Assembly (NCBI RefSeq): GCF_037963145.1
Contig: NZ_CP150144.1
Coordinates: 3,596,001 to 3,660,000, forward strand
Direction of reading: 5' to 3'
DNA: 64,000 nucleotides
Source: Oceanobacillus sp. FSL K6-2867
Lineage (GTDB): Bacteria; Bacillota; Bacilli; Bacillales; Amphibacillaceae
Both the position numbers and the translations under genes were made by a program. Numbering within the stretch: the stretch's first letter is position 1; every line of letters starts with the position of its first letter. Below are positions 1 to 9,022 of the stretch, one piece after another. The notes below the pieces were generated by a model. The model was not told where the DNA came from, did no database searches, and saw only the letters and a program-made list of their open reading frames with translations.

Positions 1-897
1 AAATACTTCGAACGCTATTCTGAAGAAGATATTCGTGAAGTGTATGAAAATACCCATCTCATGCAAACCAATCTGGCTATTTTACGTCAGGAAGAAAAAG
101 CATTACGAGATAAACGAGATGAACTAGAGAGAAGATTAATTACGTTATCACATACAATCAATAGAGCTGAGGGTTTGGCTGGAAAGATTTCTGTAATACT
201 TAATTATTTGCAGGATGACTTTAGACAAGTAAATGAAATGATTGAAAACGCAAAGGAAAAACAGGAATTTGGTCTTAAGATTATTGAAGCTCAGGAAGAT
301 GAGAGACGAAAAATATCAAGAGAAATTCATGATGGGCCAGCACAAATGCTTGCGAACATTTTACTTCGCTCTGAGATTGTAGAACGAACAATTCGCAATG
401 GTTCGATGGATGATGCAATAGAAGAGATTAAAAACGTTCGAAAAATGGTGCGTTCCTCATTATATGAGGTAAGAAGAATCATTTATGACCTAAGACCAAT
501 GGCATTAGATGATCTTGGACTTGTACCTACCATGAAAAAATATGTTGATAGTATTTCAGACTATAGTAAAATACCGATAGAATTTTCAGTCCTTGGTGAA
601 GAGAAGCGGCTTAACTCAAAATATGAGGTTGCGTTTTTTCGATTAATGCAAGAATCTATACAAAATGCGATTAAGCATAGCGAAGCGAGCCACATTCATG
701 TGAAGTTAGAAATACGCAGAAACAGCTTAACGATGGTGATTAAAGATAATGGAAAAGGCTTTGATGTCAGCAAGAAAAAGGATAAATCTTTCGGTTTAAT
801 CGGGATGAGAGAAAGGGTGGAAATGCTGGAAGGGGAATTACATATTCAGTCCTCCCAAGGTATGGGGACAGCAATTATCATAAAGGTTCCCTATTAA
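1..897 (+). CDS. degS: DegS sensor histidine kinase (5' end outside window)
   Basis: Cytoplasmic sensor kinase that phosphorylates DegU. The reading frame is open to the left window edge, so the N-terminus is missing; the family is about 385 residues and about 298 are visible. The visible part begins in the N-terminal coiled-coil sensor region. It continues with the HisKA_3 dimerisation/phosphoacceptor box REIHDGPAQ (His codon near 328) and ends in an HATPase domain with the nucleotide-binding motif DNGKGFD and a GLIGMRERV segment. degU follows after a 168-base gap, as in B. subtilis. The assignment rests on strong resemblance to DegS plus the partner gene. Confidence 0.96.
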   Translation, partial: KYFERYSEEDIREVYENTHLMQTNLAILRQEEKALRDKRDELERRLITLSHTINRAEGLAGKISVILNYLQDDFRQVNEMIENAKEKQEFGLKIIEAQEDERRKISREIHDGPAQMLANILLRSEIVERTIRNGSMDDAIEEIKNVRKMVRSSLYEVRRIIYDLRPMALDDLGLVPTMKKYVDSISDYSKIPIEFSVLGEEKRLNSKYEVAFFRLMQESIQNAIKHSEASHIHVKLEIRRNSLTMVIKDNGKGFDVSKKKDKSFGLIGMRERVEMLEGELHIQSSQGMGTAIIIKVPY

Positions 898-1065
898 TCA
901 GGTTACGTATATAATAGGTTATATAGATTTAAGGATGCATAGAATAAAGATTGCATCGTTAATCTCATAATAGAGAATTCATATATAGAAAAAGAAAAAT
1001 GATCTGTCATAATCATAATAGGGCGTAAAAGAACTAGTATTTAGTATGTGGGAGGAATAAAGGCA

Positions 1066-1758
1066 ATGAATACAGAGAAAAAAATTAGCATTGTATTAAT
1101 AGATGATCACAAATTATTTCGTGAAGGTGTAAAAAGAATACTAGATTTTGAGCCATCTTTTGAAGTAGTAGCTGAAGGTGATAATGGTGCAGTAGCATCT
1201 AAACTGGTTAAAGAGAACAATCCGGATGTTGTCTTAATGGATATAAATATGCCGGAAATAAATGGAGTGCAGGCAACTGCTGATTTAGTAAGATACTTTC
1301 CAAATACGAAAGTAATTATCCTATCTATTCATGATGATGAAAGCTATGTGACACATGCATTGAAAACTGGAGCACAAGGCTATTTATTGAAAGAAATGGA
1401 TTCTGATTCATTAATTGAAGCGATTAAAGTTGTCAGTGATGGTGGTTCTTACCTGCATCCAAAAATTACACATAATCTAGTGAAAGAATATCGTCGTCTA
1501 GCTAGAGAAAATAGTTCAAGTATCGCAGATAAAGGTATTGAATACCGCAAGCCACTGCATCTGCTTACAAAGCGTGAATGTCAGGTATTGCAATTGCTGG
1601 CTGATGGGAAAAGTAACCGCGCAGTAGCTGAAACCTTATATATCAGCGAAAAAACAGTAAAAAACCATGTAAGTAATATTTTGCAAAAAATGAACGTAAA
1701 TGACCGTACACAGGCAGTAGTCTCAGCTATCCGCAAAGGTTGGGTTGAGGTCATCTAA
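1066..1758 (+). CDS. degU: DegU response regulator
   Basis: NarL/LuxR-type response regulator controlling exoenzymes, competence and motility. The 230-residue protein has a receiver domain with acidic pocket DD at residues 13-14 and phosphoacceptor Asp59 in the context LMDINMPE. The C-terminal LuxR helix-turn-helix lies at about residues 165-215 ([19 protein letters not shown]). I chose ATG 1066 because GGAGG at 1051-1055 lies 10 bases upstream; the in-frame GTG at 1048 overlaps that ribosome binding site. It pairs with degS and is followed by an intrinsic terminator. In this genus-type layout DegU is likely to influence the neighbouring comF and flagellar genes, as known in B. subtilis. Confidence 0.97.
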   Translation: MNTEKKISIVLIDDHKLFREGVKRILDFEPSFEVVAEGDNGAVASKLVKENNPDVVLMDINMPEINGVQATADLVRYFPNTKVIILSIHDDESYVTHALKTGAQGYLLKEMDSDSLIEAIKVVSDGGSYLHPKITHNLVKEYRRLARENSSSIADKGIEYRKPLHLLTKRECQVLQLLADGKSNRAVAETLYISEKTVKNHVSNILQKMNVNDRTQAVVSAIRKGWVEVI

Positions 1759-1770
1759 CCGCAGCATTAA

Positions 1771-1807
1771 AAATACCCTGATGACTCGGAGTCATCAGGG
1801 TATTTTT
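1771..1807 (+). terminator. Intrinsic terminator after degU
   Basis: A perfect 13-14 bp stem (AATACCCTGATGAC with its complement) around a 5-base loop is followed by a T-run. It starts 13 bases after the degU stop. Confidence 0.92.
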
Positions 1808-2029
1808 TCGTGCGTGCCTACAGCAATAATTTAATGGACTGCCAATCCACAAACTTCCGTTCAAAGTCAATGCCTCTTTTCGCAAGAATTACAAAATTTA
1901 AGCTCCCGGATAGAGTTCACAGCAATGCTGTCACATACGCAAGCATTCCCCTATATAACAAGTGCTTTTTAGCATTAGTTGATGTAAAATAAAAAATGTC
2001 ATAAAACGTAGTAGAGGAGAAGATAGGTT

Positions 2030-2872
2030 ATGAAAGTTGCTGTAATGACAGACAGCACAGCATATATACCTGCTGAAGTAAGGAAAAAGGCCAAGATTCA
2101 TATGGTTCCGCTTAGCGTTGTCTTCGGAGATAAATCCTATGAGGAAGAAATAGATATTACTACAGAAGAATTCTATCAAAAAGTAAGAGAAACAAAGCAA
2201 TTACCTAAAACCTCACAGCCTTCCATCGGATATGTAACGACCAAATTAGAAGAGCTTGCAGAGAATTATGATGCAGTTATATCTGTCCACCTGTCCAGTG
2301 GCATTAGCGGAACATATCAAACGGTTATCAGTGCTGGAGAAATGGTAGATGGGATTGATGTTTATGCATATGATTCTGAGATGAGCTGTATGGTACAAGG
2401 TTTCTATGCATTGGAAGCAGCAAAAATGGCTGAGCAAGGGAAAACAGCCGAGGAAATCGTTCGGCGGCTGGATCAGATGAAAGAAACTATGACTGCCTAT
2501 TTTATGGTAGATGATCTTACTAATCTTCAACGTGGCGGCCGTCTTTCAGGTGCTCAGGCATTGGTAGGAAGTCTCTTGCAAGTAAAACCAATCCTCCATT
2601 TCTTTGAAAAACTTATTGTACCATTTGAAAAAATCCGTACTCGTAAAAAGGCAATCAGTCGAATTATCGGTATGCTTGAGGAGGATGCCAATAAAGGGAA
2701 GGACCTTTCTGTTGTTTTCATCCATGGAAATAATGAAGCGTCTGCGGTGGAACTGCGTGATGCATTTTTACAGAAGTATCCAACGATGGAAGCAACAATT
2801 GGCTATTTTGGACCTGTTATCGGTACCCACCTGGGTGAGGGGGCAATCGGTGTCGGTTGGTATGTAAAATAG
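2030..2872 (+). CDS. degV: DegV family fatty-acid-binding protein
   Basis: Cytoplasmic DegV/FakB-type protein of 280 residues that binds a fatty acid; relatives present the acid to a FakA-type kinase. The N-terminus KVAVMTDSTAYIP and the motif HLSSGISGTYQ match the lipid-binding pocket signature (TDSxAxxP and SGISGTY). LQRGGRLSGAQA is also typical. The start ATG is preceded by a GAGGAG ribosome binding site. In B. subtilis the homologue yviA/degV also lies between degU and comFA. No terminator follows directly; an inverted repeat at 2899-2924 lies before comFA. Confidence 0.9.
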   Translation: MKVAVMTDSTAYIPAEVRKKAKIHMVPLSVVFGDKSYEEEIDITTEEFYQKVRETKQLPKTSQPSIGYVTTKLEELAENYDAVISVHLSSGISGTYQTVISAGEMVDGIDVYAYDSEMSCMVQGFYALEAAKMAEQGKTAEEIVRRLDQMKETMTAYFMVDDLTNLQRGGRLSGAQALVGSLLQVKPILHFFEKLIVPFEKIRTRKKAISRIIGMLEEDANKGKDLSVVFIHGNNEASAVELRDAFLQKYPTMEATIGYFGPVIGTHLGEGAIGVGWYVK

Positions 2873-2898
2873 TAAGCTGACAAAATAAAAATAATCGT

Positions 2899-2924
2899 CA
2901 TTCCTAGCCGTAAACCTGGGAATG
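2899..2924 (+). other. Inverted repeat between degV and comFA
   Basis: CATTCCTAG pairs with CTGGGAATG over 9 bp (one G-U) around an 8-base loop. There is no T-run after it, so it is not a standard terminator. It could modulate readthrough into comFA or be an operator. No ComK-type pair of AAAA-N5-TTTT boxes is visible in this gap. Confidence 0.4.
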
Positions 2925-2952
2925 GCGAGATAATGAGAAGGAGAGTGAATCC

Positions 2953-4359
2953 ATGGCAAACGAAATAACGATACTACAGGATGAATATCCTATGTTTTTT
3001 GCAGGGAAACTTTTATTAAGAAAAGAAATTCCCCTGGATGATGCAGTATTCCAGCAGCTACTTGCAACAAAGCAATTTACTCCATTAAAACCCATCATAC
3101 AAAAAAACTTCTATCTGCACTGTAAACGATGTGGCAATGAAAAATCCTCTCTTTTCGGAAAAATTCCGTGTAACCAATGTAAATCTACTCATTTATACTG
3201 TCGCAGTTGTATTGAAATGGGGAGAGTCAGTGAATGTGAAGCACTGTATCAATGGACAGGAGAAAAACCGCTTTGGCCTCAGCATAAAAATCCATGTACA
3301 TGGGAGGGAACCCTTACAGCAGCCCAGCAAAAAGCTGCGGATCGAATCGTACATGCTGTCCGATTTAACGATAAGGAAACACTAATTTGGGCTGTATGTG
3401 GCGCTGGTAAAACAGAAATGCTATTTCCTGGCATTACAGAAGCTTTAATATGTGGAAAACGCGTTTGCTTAGCTACGCCGAGAGCTGATGTGGTGAAAGA
3501 ATTATATCCCAGACTGCAACAGGCGTTTCATAGAGCAACAATTCAGGCATTATACGGCGGGAGTACAGACAAAGCTGGCACAGCTCAGCTGATTATCACC
3601 ACGACACACCAATTGCTCCGTTATCAGGAGGCATTTGATGTCATGATTATTGATGAAATCGATGCGTTCCCATTTCATGCAGATCCATCTTTGCTATATG
3701 CTGCAAATCGTGCCAGAAAGCCCGAAAGCGCAACGATATATTTAACGGCAACCCCGCGCAGCAAACAACGTAAACAAATTCAACGTAAACAATTACCACA
3801 CGTATTTGTTCCGCTTCGCTTTCATGGCAAACCCCTACCTGTTCCAAAAGCTAAAATGTGTTTTAGTTTAAAACGCGACCTTCAAAATTTAACGATTCCA
3901 AAACCAATTATAAGCTGGCTGAGAAGCCGAAAAAATCCTGGCAGACAACTGCTGATATTCACACCGACAATTATGCTTGCTGAAAAATTGCAAAAACCCT
4001 TTGAACTTATCCTGCAGCAAATTGGATTACTAGCTTCAGATAAGCAGCTGCAATCTGTCCATGCACAAGATCCCGATAGAGGACTAAAAGTTCAAGCTTT
4101 CAGAGATAAGGAAATATTAGCTTTGATTACGACAACTATTTTAGAACGTGGGGTAACATTTCCTTCTGTCGACGTTTTAATATTGGATGCGGGTCATGAT
4201 GTCTTTGATGAAGCTGCACTTGTACAAATTGCCGGGAGAGCAGGCAGGAGTCCAGATGATCCTACCGGGGAAGTCATCTTTTTCCATCAAGGTAAGACGG
4301 AGGCTATGAGCGATGCCATCACTTCCATAAAAGATATGAATAAAAGAGGGGGCTTTTAA
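2953..4359 (+). CDS. comFA: ComFA competence DNA helicase
   Basis: ATP-dependent, DEAD-like translocase needed to pull transforming DNA across the membrane. The 468-residue protein has an N-terminal four-cysteine zinc motif (CKRCGNE and CNQCKS, roughly residues 57-80). It then has Walker A (CGAGKTEM, about 152-159), a DEID Walker B box, the TATP motif III, and a C-terminal helicase domain ending with the QIAGRAGR motif VI. The length matches B. subtilis ComFA. ATG 2953 follows a GAAGGAGAG ribosome binding site. It is 2 bases upstream of comFC; comFB, which lies between them in B. subtilis, is absent. Confidence 0.95.
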   Translation: MANEITILQDEYPMFFAGKLLLRKEIPLDDAVFQQLLATKQFTPLKPIIQKNFYLHCKRCGNEKSSLFGKIPCNQCKSTHLYCRSCIEMGRVSECEALYQWTGEKPLWPQHKNPCTWEGTLTAAQQKAADRIVHAVRFNDKETLIWAVCGAGKTEMLFPGITEALICGKRVCLATPRADVVKELYPRLQQAFHRATIQALYGGSTDKAGTAQLIITTTHQLLRYQEAFDVMIIDEIDAFPFHADPSLLYAANRARKPESATIYLTATPRSKQRKQIQRKQLPHVFVPLRFHGKPLPVPKAKMCFSLKRDLQNLTIPKPIISWLRSRKNPGRQLLIFTPTIMLAEKLQKPFELILQQIGLLASDKQLQSVHAQDPDRGLKVQAFRDKEILALITTTILERGVTFPSVDVLILDAGHDVFDEAALVQIAGRAGRSPDDPTGEVIFFHQGKTEAMSDAITSIKDMNKRGGF

Positions 4360-4361
4360 GA

Positions 4362-5042
4362 ATGTATTGTCTAGCTTGTCAAGATGAGATTATTATTCAG
4401 ATAACGTGGGCAAACCTATTTCAGTTATCACAGCCTACTGCTATTTGTGAAGAATGTGCTGCTGGATTAAAACTGCTGGAAGGAGGGCGGTGTAAAAAAT
4501 GCAGTCGTACCACAGAAGAAGTAATTTGCTCGGATTGTCTTTTTTGGGAGCGGCAAGCAGAAATGAACACCATAGAATTTAATTACTCTGTTTTTGTCTA
4601 CAATGAAAAAATACAGGATATTGTTGCAAAGTGGAAGTATCGAGGGGATTATGCATTGGGGGAAGTATTTCGGGATTATGTTAGCAGGGCTTTTCGGAAA
4701 AGGTTCTCATTTTTAAATAAAGAATCACTTGCTGTTCCAATTCCACTAAGCACAGAACGAGCCATGGAACGCGGGTTTAATCAAGCTTATCAGTTGGCGG
4801 ATTTTTTACCGATAGCTTCTAGTAATGTGCTCTCCCGTAAACATGGAGAAAAGCAGTCAAAGAAATCACGCATGGAACGAATTGCTACAGAAAACCCATT
4901 TTTTATACGAAAATCTATTAATAAAGCCGTCGTACTTGTCGATGATATATATACAACAGGTACAACGTTACGTCATGCTGCACAATTATTAAAGCAGCAT
5001 GGATGTCCGAATGTGTATGCTTTTACACTTATTCGAGGATAG
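4362..5042 (+). CDS. comFC: ComFC amidophosphoribosyltransferase-like competence protein
   Basis: Partner of ComFA in transformation; a 226-residue PRTase-fold protein. An N-terminal zinc ribbon (CLAC, CEEC, CKKC, CSDC) precedes the domain. The PRPP-binding signature VVLVDDIYTTGTTLR is near the C-terminus (about residues 188-202). It begins 2 bases after the comFA stop and is presumably translationally coupled. The gene then runs toward yvyF without a terminator. Confidence 0.94.
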   Translation: MYCLACQDEIIIQITWANLFQLSQPTAICEECAAGLKLLEGGRCKKCSRTTEEVICSDCLFWERQAEMNTIEFNYSVFVYNEKIQDIVAKWKYRGDYALGEVFRDYVSRAFRKRFSFLNKESLAVPIPLSTERAMERGFNQAYQLADFLPIASSNVLSRKHGEKQSKKSRMERIATENPFFIRKSINKAVVLVDDIYTTGTTLRHAAQLLKQHGCPNVYAFTLIRG

Positions 5043-5081
5043 CTTTTGGATGTGCTATAATTATGGAAAGAGGGAATAAAC

Positions 5082-5507
5082 ATGGCTGAATTAGCTAATT
5101 GTGTCCGATGCAATGCAGTTTTTGTAAAAGGGTTGTGTGATATTTGCCGAAACTGTTATCAGGAAGAAGAGGACGCATTTCAAACAGTCTATCGTTTTTT
5201 AAGGGAAAGAAAAAATAGAGAAGCAACCTTAATTGAAATCATCGAAGCTACTGGAGTGGGGGAATCGTTGATTATCAAATTTATAAAAGAGAAACGTCTT
5301 CTTCCATCTGAATTTCCAAAGCTTGCTTACCCATGTGAAAAATGCGGAAATGAAATTACTTCAGGGAAGCTATGCATTTCATGCACGGAAGAATTAAAAA
5401 ATGATTTAACTGCATATGAAGAAGCGGAAAAGGTTATGGAAGATGCACGCAAAAAGAATCGATCAAACGCTGGTACGTATTATGCAATTGATAAGCATAA
5501 AAAGTAA
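5082..5507 (+). CDS. yvyF: YvyF-type flagellar operon protein
   Basis: 141-residue protein of the family named TIGR03826 flagellar operon protein; molecular role unproven. It has two zinc-ribbon-like CxxC pairs: CVRCNAVF with CDICRNCY at the N-terminus, and CEKCGNE with CISCTEE near residues 88-110. Between them is an MerR-like helical stretch (ATLIEIIEATGVGESLI). It sits between comFC and flgM, as in B. subtilis. Confidence 0.85.
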   Translation: MAELANCVRCNAVFVKGLCDICRNCYQEEEDAFQTVYRFLRERKNREATLIEIIEATGVGESLIIKFIKEKRLLPSEFPKLAYPCEKCGNEITSGKLCISCTEELKNDLTAYEEAEKVMEDARKKNRSNAGTYYAIDKHKK

Positions 5508-5555
5508 CGATGTTTTACTTATTCATCATAGGCTATGAATCATACGAAAAGTTAT

Positions 5556-5582
5556 TCAATAATTTGACTTGACTGCCGATAA
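5556..5582 (+). promoter_or_regulatory. SigD promoter for flgM operon
   Basis: TCAA at 5556-5559, a 15-base spacer, and GCCGATAA at 5575-5582 match the SigD consensus (TAAA-N15-GCCGATAT) at 3/4 and 7/8 positions. It lies 66 bases before flgM and fits the known SigD autoregulation of the anti-sigma factor. Confidence 0.88.
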
Positions 5583-5647
5583 ATAACATAGAGAGAAAAG
5601 TTGATCGCTGATATAAATATTTAGAACAAAACGGGGTGAAGTTCAGG

Positions 5648-5908
5648 ATGAAAATTAATGGTCCAAATCAAACAAATTTTAATCCATATAAGCAGCAGAT
5701 ACAGAAACAATCTGAACTAACAAAAGAGACAAAGCAAAAGGATTGCATCGAAATTTCAAATGAAGCAAAGCAGCTGCAGGAAAGTGGAAAAACAAATGAA
5801 AAACGTGCAGCCTATGTCCAAGAGATTAAACAGGCAGTTGATTCTGGAGAATATAAAGTGGATCCGGAAAAAGCAGCACAAAAGATGATGCAATTCTGGT
5901 CGAAATAA
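5648..5908 (+). CDS. flgM: FlgM anti-sigma-D factor
   Basis: 86-residue anti-sigma factor that holds SigD until the hook-basal body is finished. The start MKING...NPYKQQ and the central CIEISNEAKQLQ match the FlgM family; the C-terminal VDSGEYKVDPEKAAQKMM is the sigma-binding helix region. ATG 5648 is chosen because GGGGTGAAG at 5633-5641 acts as ribosome binding site; the GTG inside that site (5636) would leave none. It is first gene of the SigD-driven unit flgM-flgN-flgK-flgL. Confidence 0.93.
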   Translation: MKINGPNQTNFNPYKQQIQKQSELTKETKQKDCIEISNEAKQLQESGKTNEKRAAYVQEIKQAVDSGEYKVDPEKAAQKMMQFWSK

Positions 5909-5929
5909 TTTTTTAAGGAGGACTTTAAG

Positions 5930-6418
5930 TTGTCCGCAGACACAATAAGAGAGTCGTTGGAAGAGCTGGTTCAAATTCATATGGATTTATTAGCAATTTC
6001 TAAAGACAAGACCCATATCGTAAAGGAAGGATCCATTGAAAATCTGCAGAAGCTATTAGTGAAGGAGCGGAAACTATTACGGCTATTGGAACAGGCTGAG
6101 AAGAAGAGACAGCAAGCTGTCCATGACTGGTGTGAGATGAATCGTATCCAGGAAGAAGCTGCTACGATAACAAATATGTTAAAGCATATTACGCTTGAAA
6201 CAGAACGAGTTCAACTTGAAGTTGCGGCAACAAAGCTTACAGAAATGATTACAAATCTGAAGCAGCAAGAACAATTAAACCAAGTTTTAATCAGTCAATC
6301 GATGCAGTTTGTTCAATTGTCATTGGATTTGATGAGTCCAACATTAACGAGCATGAATTACGGAGTAAAAAATGAAACCGAGGTAATGAATCGATCCGTT
6401 TTTGATTCGAAGGCATAA
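5930..6418 (+). CDS. flgN: FlgN flagellar chaperone
   Basis: 162-residue helical export chaperone for the hook-filament junction proteins FlgK and FlgL. It starts at TTG 5930, with AAGGAGGA seven bases upstream and no alternative ATG nearby. The sequence is rich in Glu/Lys/Gln and predicted largely helical (KERKLLRLLEQAEKKRQQ). It lies between flgM and flgK, the usual place of yvyG/flgN. Function is assigned by position and composition as much as by sequence. Confidence 0.85.
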   Translation: MSADTIRESLEELVQIHMDLLAISKDKTHIVKEGSIENLQKLLVKERKLLRLLEQAEKKRQQAVHDWCEMNRIQEEAATITNMLKHITLETERVQLEVAATKLTEMITNLKQQEQLNQVLISQSMQFVQLSLDLMSPTLTSMNYGVKNETEVMNRSVFDSKA

Positions 6419-6431
6419 AGGAGTAAAGCTT

Positions 6432-7943
6432 ATGAGTACATTTCATGGCTTGGAGATGGCAAGGCAAGCCTTGGCCACACAGCAAGCAGCACTATATACA
6501 ACCGGTCATAATATCGCAAATGCAAATACAGAGGGATATTCAAGACAGCGTGTGAATTTTGAAACACTATCTGCTTTTCCTGCTGCATCACGGAATCGCC
6601 CGCAAATTCCAGGACAAATGGGAACAGGGGTTGAAGCCGGATCGGTTCAGCGTATTCGCAACCAGTTTTTAGATAACCAATTCCGTGGTGATAATAGTAC
6701 TGCAGGATACTGGTCAACGAGAGCTGATGCGTTAAGCCGCATGGAGTCTCTGTTAAATGAGCCATCTGATGCAGGTTTATCTAAAACAATGGATCAGTTT
6801 TGGCAATCTTTACAAGATCTTGCGGTTAATCCAGAAAATTCAGGTGCAAGATCTGTTGTTCTTCAACGTGCTCATGCATTAACAGATACATTCAACTATA
6901 TGTCTGAGTCGCTGACCAATATACGTACAGACTTGCAAAAGCAGATTGATGTAACGGTTAAAGATGCGAACACTTTGATTGATGGAATTAATGAGTTAAA
7001 TAAGCAGATAAAACATTTAGAAACACATGGCTATAGTGCAAATGATTTATATGACCGAAGAGATACGCTAATAGACAACCTTTCTGAAATTGTCAGCATC
7101 GATGTTTCTTATGATAAAAGTCATCTTCCGCCGAATAAACAAGGTGATGGTGTTGCAACGATTAATATTGTAAATGAAGCAGGAACGTCAATTATGCAGA
7201 AGCCTTTAATTGATGGAGTATCTGGAATTTCTCAAGCTTTTGACGAACCTGACTATGATACAGCGGAAGGATTAATTGCTGTTACTAATCTTGCAATTAA
7301 TGGTACAGAAGTGGACATATTAGCAACAGAAGGTTCACTCAAAGGGCTAATAGATACTTTTGGCTATGTTGATGAAACTGATGAAGTTGTTGGGGACTAT
7401 CCTGATATGCTGCGTAAACTGGATCAAATGGCGTACGCATTTGCCACTGCATTTAATGCACAGCATCAAGCAGGTAAAATTGGCGACGAAAATGGCGCTG
7501 CATTTTTTACGGAGTTTGGTACGGGAGAAAATGCTTATATTGGTGCAGCTGGAGCAATATCAGTATTGCTTGAAGACGGAAGTCAAATAGCGACAAGTAC
7601 AACGGGCGATTCTGGTAATGGGGATAACGCATTGATGTTAGCGGAAGTTTTTAATACAAGTAACTCTGCATTAGATGGTTCCAGTATTAAAAAATTCTAT
7701 GAGTCAGTAATTGGCGACTTGGGTGTAACAGCCGAGCATGCAAACCGAATGACAGAGAATACAAACACACTGTTAGGACAAGTGCAGAACCAGCGTCTTG
7801 CTGTAAGTTCTGTCTCATTAGATGAAGAAATGTCGAATATGATTAAATTTCAGCATGCATACAGTGCTGCTGCAAGGAGCATGACAGCAATGGATGAAAT
7901 GCTGGATCGAATTATAAATAGTATGGGATTAGTAGGGAGGTAG
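6432..7943 (+). CDS. flgK: FlgK hook-filament junction protein 1
   Basis: 503-residue secreted axial protein joining hook to filament. The N-terminus has the flagellar rod/hook signature TTGHNIANANTEGYSRQRV and the C-terminus the coiled-coil DEEMSNMIKFQHAYSAAARSM. The start is ATG 6432, behind AAAGGAG; upstream in-frame codons from 6402 overlap flgN and lack a ribosome binding site. The flgL ribosome binding site overlaps its end. Confidence 0.96.
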   Translation: MSTFHGLEMARQALATQQAALYTTGHNIANANTEGYSRQRVNFETLSAFPAASRNRPQIPGQMGTGVEAGSVQRIRNQFLDNQFRGDNSTAGYWSTRADALSRMESLLNEPSDAGLSKTMDQFWQSLQDLAVNPENSGARSVVLQRAHALTDTFNYMSESLTNIRTDLQKQIDVTVKDANTLIDGINELNKQIKHLETHGYSANDLYDRRDTLIDNLSEIVSIDVSYDKSHLPPNKQGDGVATINIVNEAGTSIMQKPLIDGVSGISQAFDEPDYDTAEGLIAVTNLAINGTEVDILATEGSLKGLIDTFGYVDETDEVVGDYPDMLRKLDQMAYAFATAFNAQHQAGKIGDENGAAFFTEFGTGENAYIGAAGAISVLLEDGSQIATSTTGDSGNGDNALMLAEVFNTSNSALDGSSIKKFYESVIGDLGVTAEHANRMTENTNTLLGQVQNQRLAVSSVSLDEEMSNMIKFQHAYSAAARSMTAMDEMLDRIINSMGLVGR

Positions 7944-7952
7944 GCGATTTAA

Positions 7953-8843
7953 ATGCGTGTGACACAAGGAATGATTTCAAATAATATGCTCCGTAACTTA
8001 ACGAACAGCTATGGAAAAATGGATACATATTTACATCAGTTAAGCACAGGCAAAAAGATTAACCGCCCTTCCGATGACCCAGTTATTGCAATGAAAGGGA
8101 TGGGGTATCGCACAGAGCTTGTAAGAGTGGAACAATATATTCGTAATACAAATGAAGTGCATAATTGGATGGATAATACGGATGCAGCACTTGATAAAGC
8201 TACTTCTGCAATGCAGCGCATACGGGATCTTGCTGTTCAAGCGAGTAACGGAACGTACGATAAGGAAGAGCTTAAAAACATCAGTGAAGAAGTAAAACAA
8301 TTAAAAGAACATATGGTTGAGATTGCAAATACGAATGTGAATGATAAATATATTTTTAATGGTACAAAAACAAATACAGCTCCGGTAAATCCGGATGGCG
8401 CAATTGACTTTGATGGTTCGGCTGTATTAATTGAAGTATCCAGCGGAACAACTTTACAGGCAAATGTTGAGGGAAATGATGTCTTTGGCGGTGAACCAAG
8501 TATCTTTGATACGATTGATAATTTTATTAACAAGCTTGAAGCCACTGAAAATAACGGTTTAGATAATGAGGCTATTGATGCAAGTATTGCTGATTTAGAT
8601 ATTGGCATTAATAATATTGTCAATGCTCGTGCTGAGCTTGGAGCACGGATGAATCGCTTAGAGCTGGTCGAAAATCGTTTAAGCGAACAGGAAGTTATTG
8701 CAACGCGGACCATGTCACAAAATGAAGACATTGATTATGCAAAAGCAATTACAGAATTAATTACCCAAGAAAGCCTGCACCGTGCGGCGTTATCAGCAGG
8801 ATCACGAATTATTCAGCCATCTTTAGTAGATTTCTTAAGATGA
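7953..8843 (+). CDS. flgL: FlgL hook-filament junction protein 3
   Basis: 296-residue flagellin-like junction protein. N-terminal MRVTQGMISNNMLRNL and LSTGKKINRPSDDP are typical of the flagellin D0/D1 fold, and the C-terminus has NARAELGARMNRLE. GGGAGG at 7935-7940, immediately before the flgK stop, provides translation initiation. A terminator follows at 8931. Confidence 0.96.
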   Translation: MRVTQGMISNNMLRNLTNSYGKMDTYLHQLSTGKKINRPSDDPVIAMKGMGYRTELVRVEQYIRNTNEVHNWMDNTDAALDKATSAMQRIRDLAVQASNGTYDKEELKNISEEVKQLKEHMVEIANTNVNDKYIFNGTKTNTAPVNPDGAIDFDGSAVLIEVSSGTTLQANVEGNDVFGGEPSIFDTIDNFINKLEATENNGLDNEAIDASIADLDIGINNIVNARAELGARMNRLELVENRLSEQEVIATRTMSQNEDIDYAKAITELITQESLHRAALSAGSRIIQPSLVDFLR

Positions 8844-8930
8844 TCGCTAAATCGCAAACATCCTAAATAATATCGTAGGAAGATTGGTAAAATCTCATTA
8901 TTGCTTTAGCGTTTTGTGGATGCCAAAAAT

Positions 8931-8966
8931 AAACCCTGAGCCCCTATAAGGGTTCAGGGTTTATTA
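8931..8966 (+). terminator. Intrinsic terminator after flgL
   Basis: AAACCCTGA pairs with TCAGGGTTT, with an inner CCC/GGG pairing, followed by TTATTAT. It separates flgM-flgL from yviE-fliW-csrA. Confidence 0.85.
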
Positions 8967-9022
8967 TATGTTTAAGTTATTTTCACTTAATATTTTTCAC
9001 ATTAAGAAGGAGTGAGTCATAG

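Noticed and set aside
1810..1992. 60-codon frame after the degU terminator
   Set aside because: No ribosome binding site, begins in the terminator's tail, and its composition does not look protein-like.
8237..8731. 164-codon minus-strand frame within flgL
   Set aside because: Antisense shadow of a clear flagellar gene; low-complexity Ser/Ile-rich translation.
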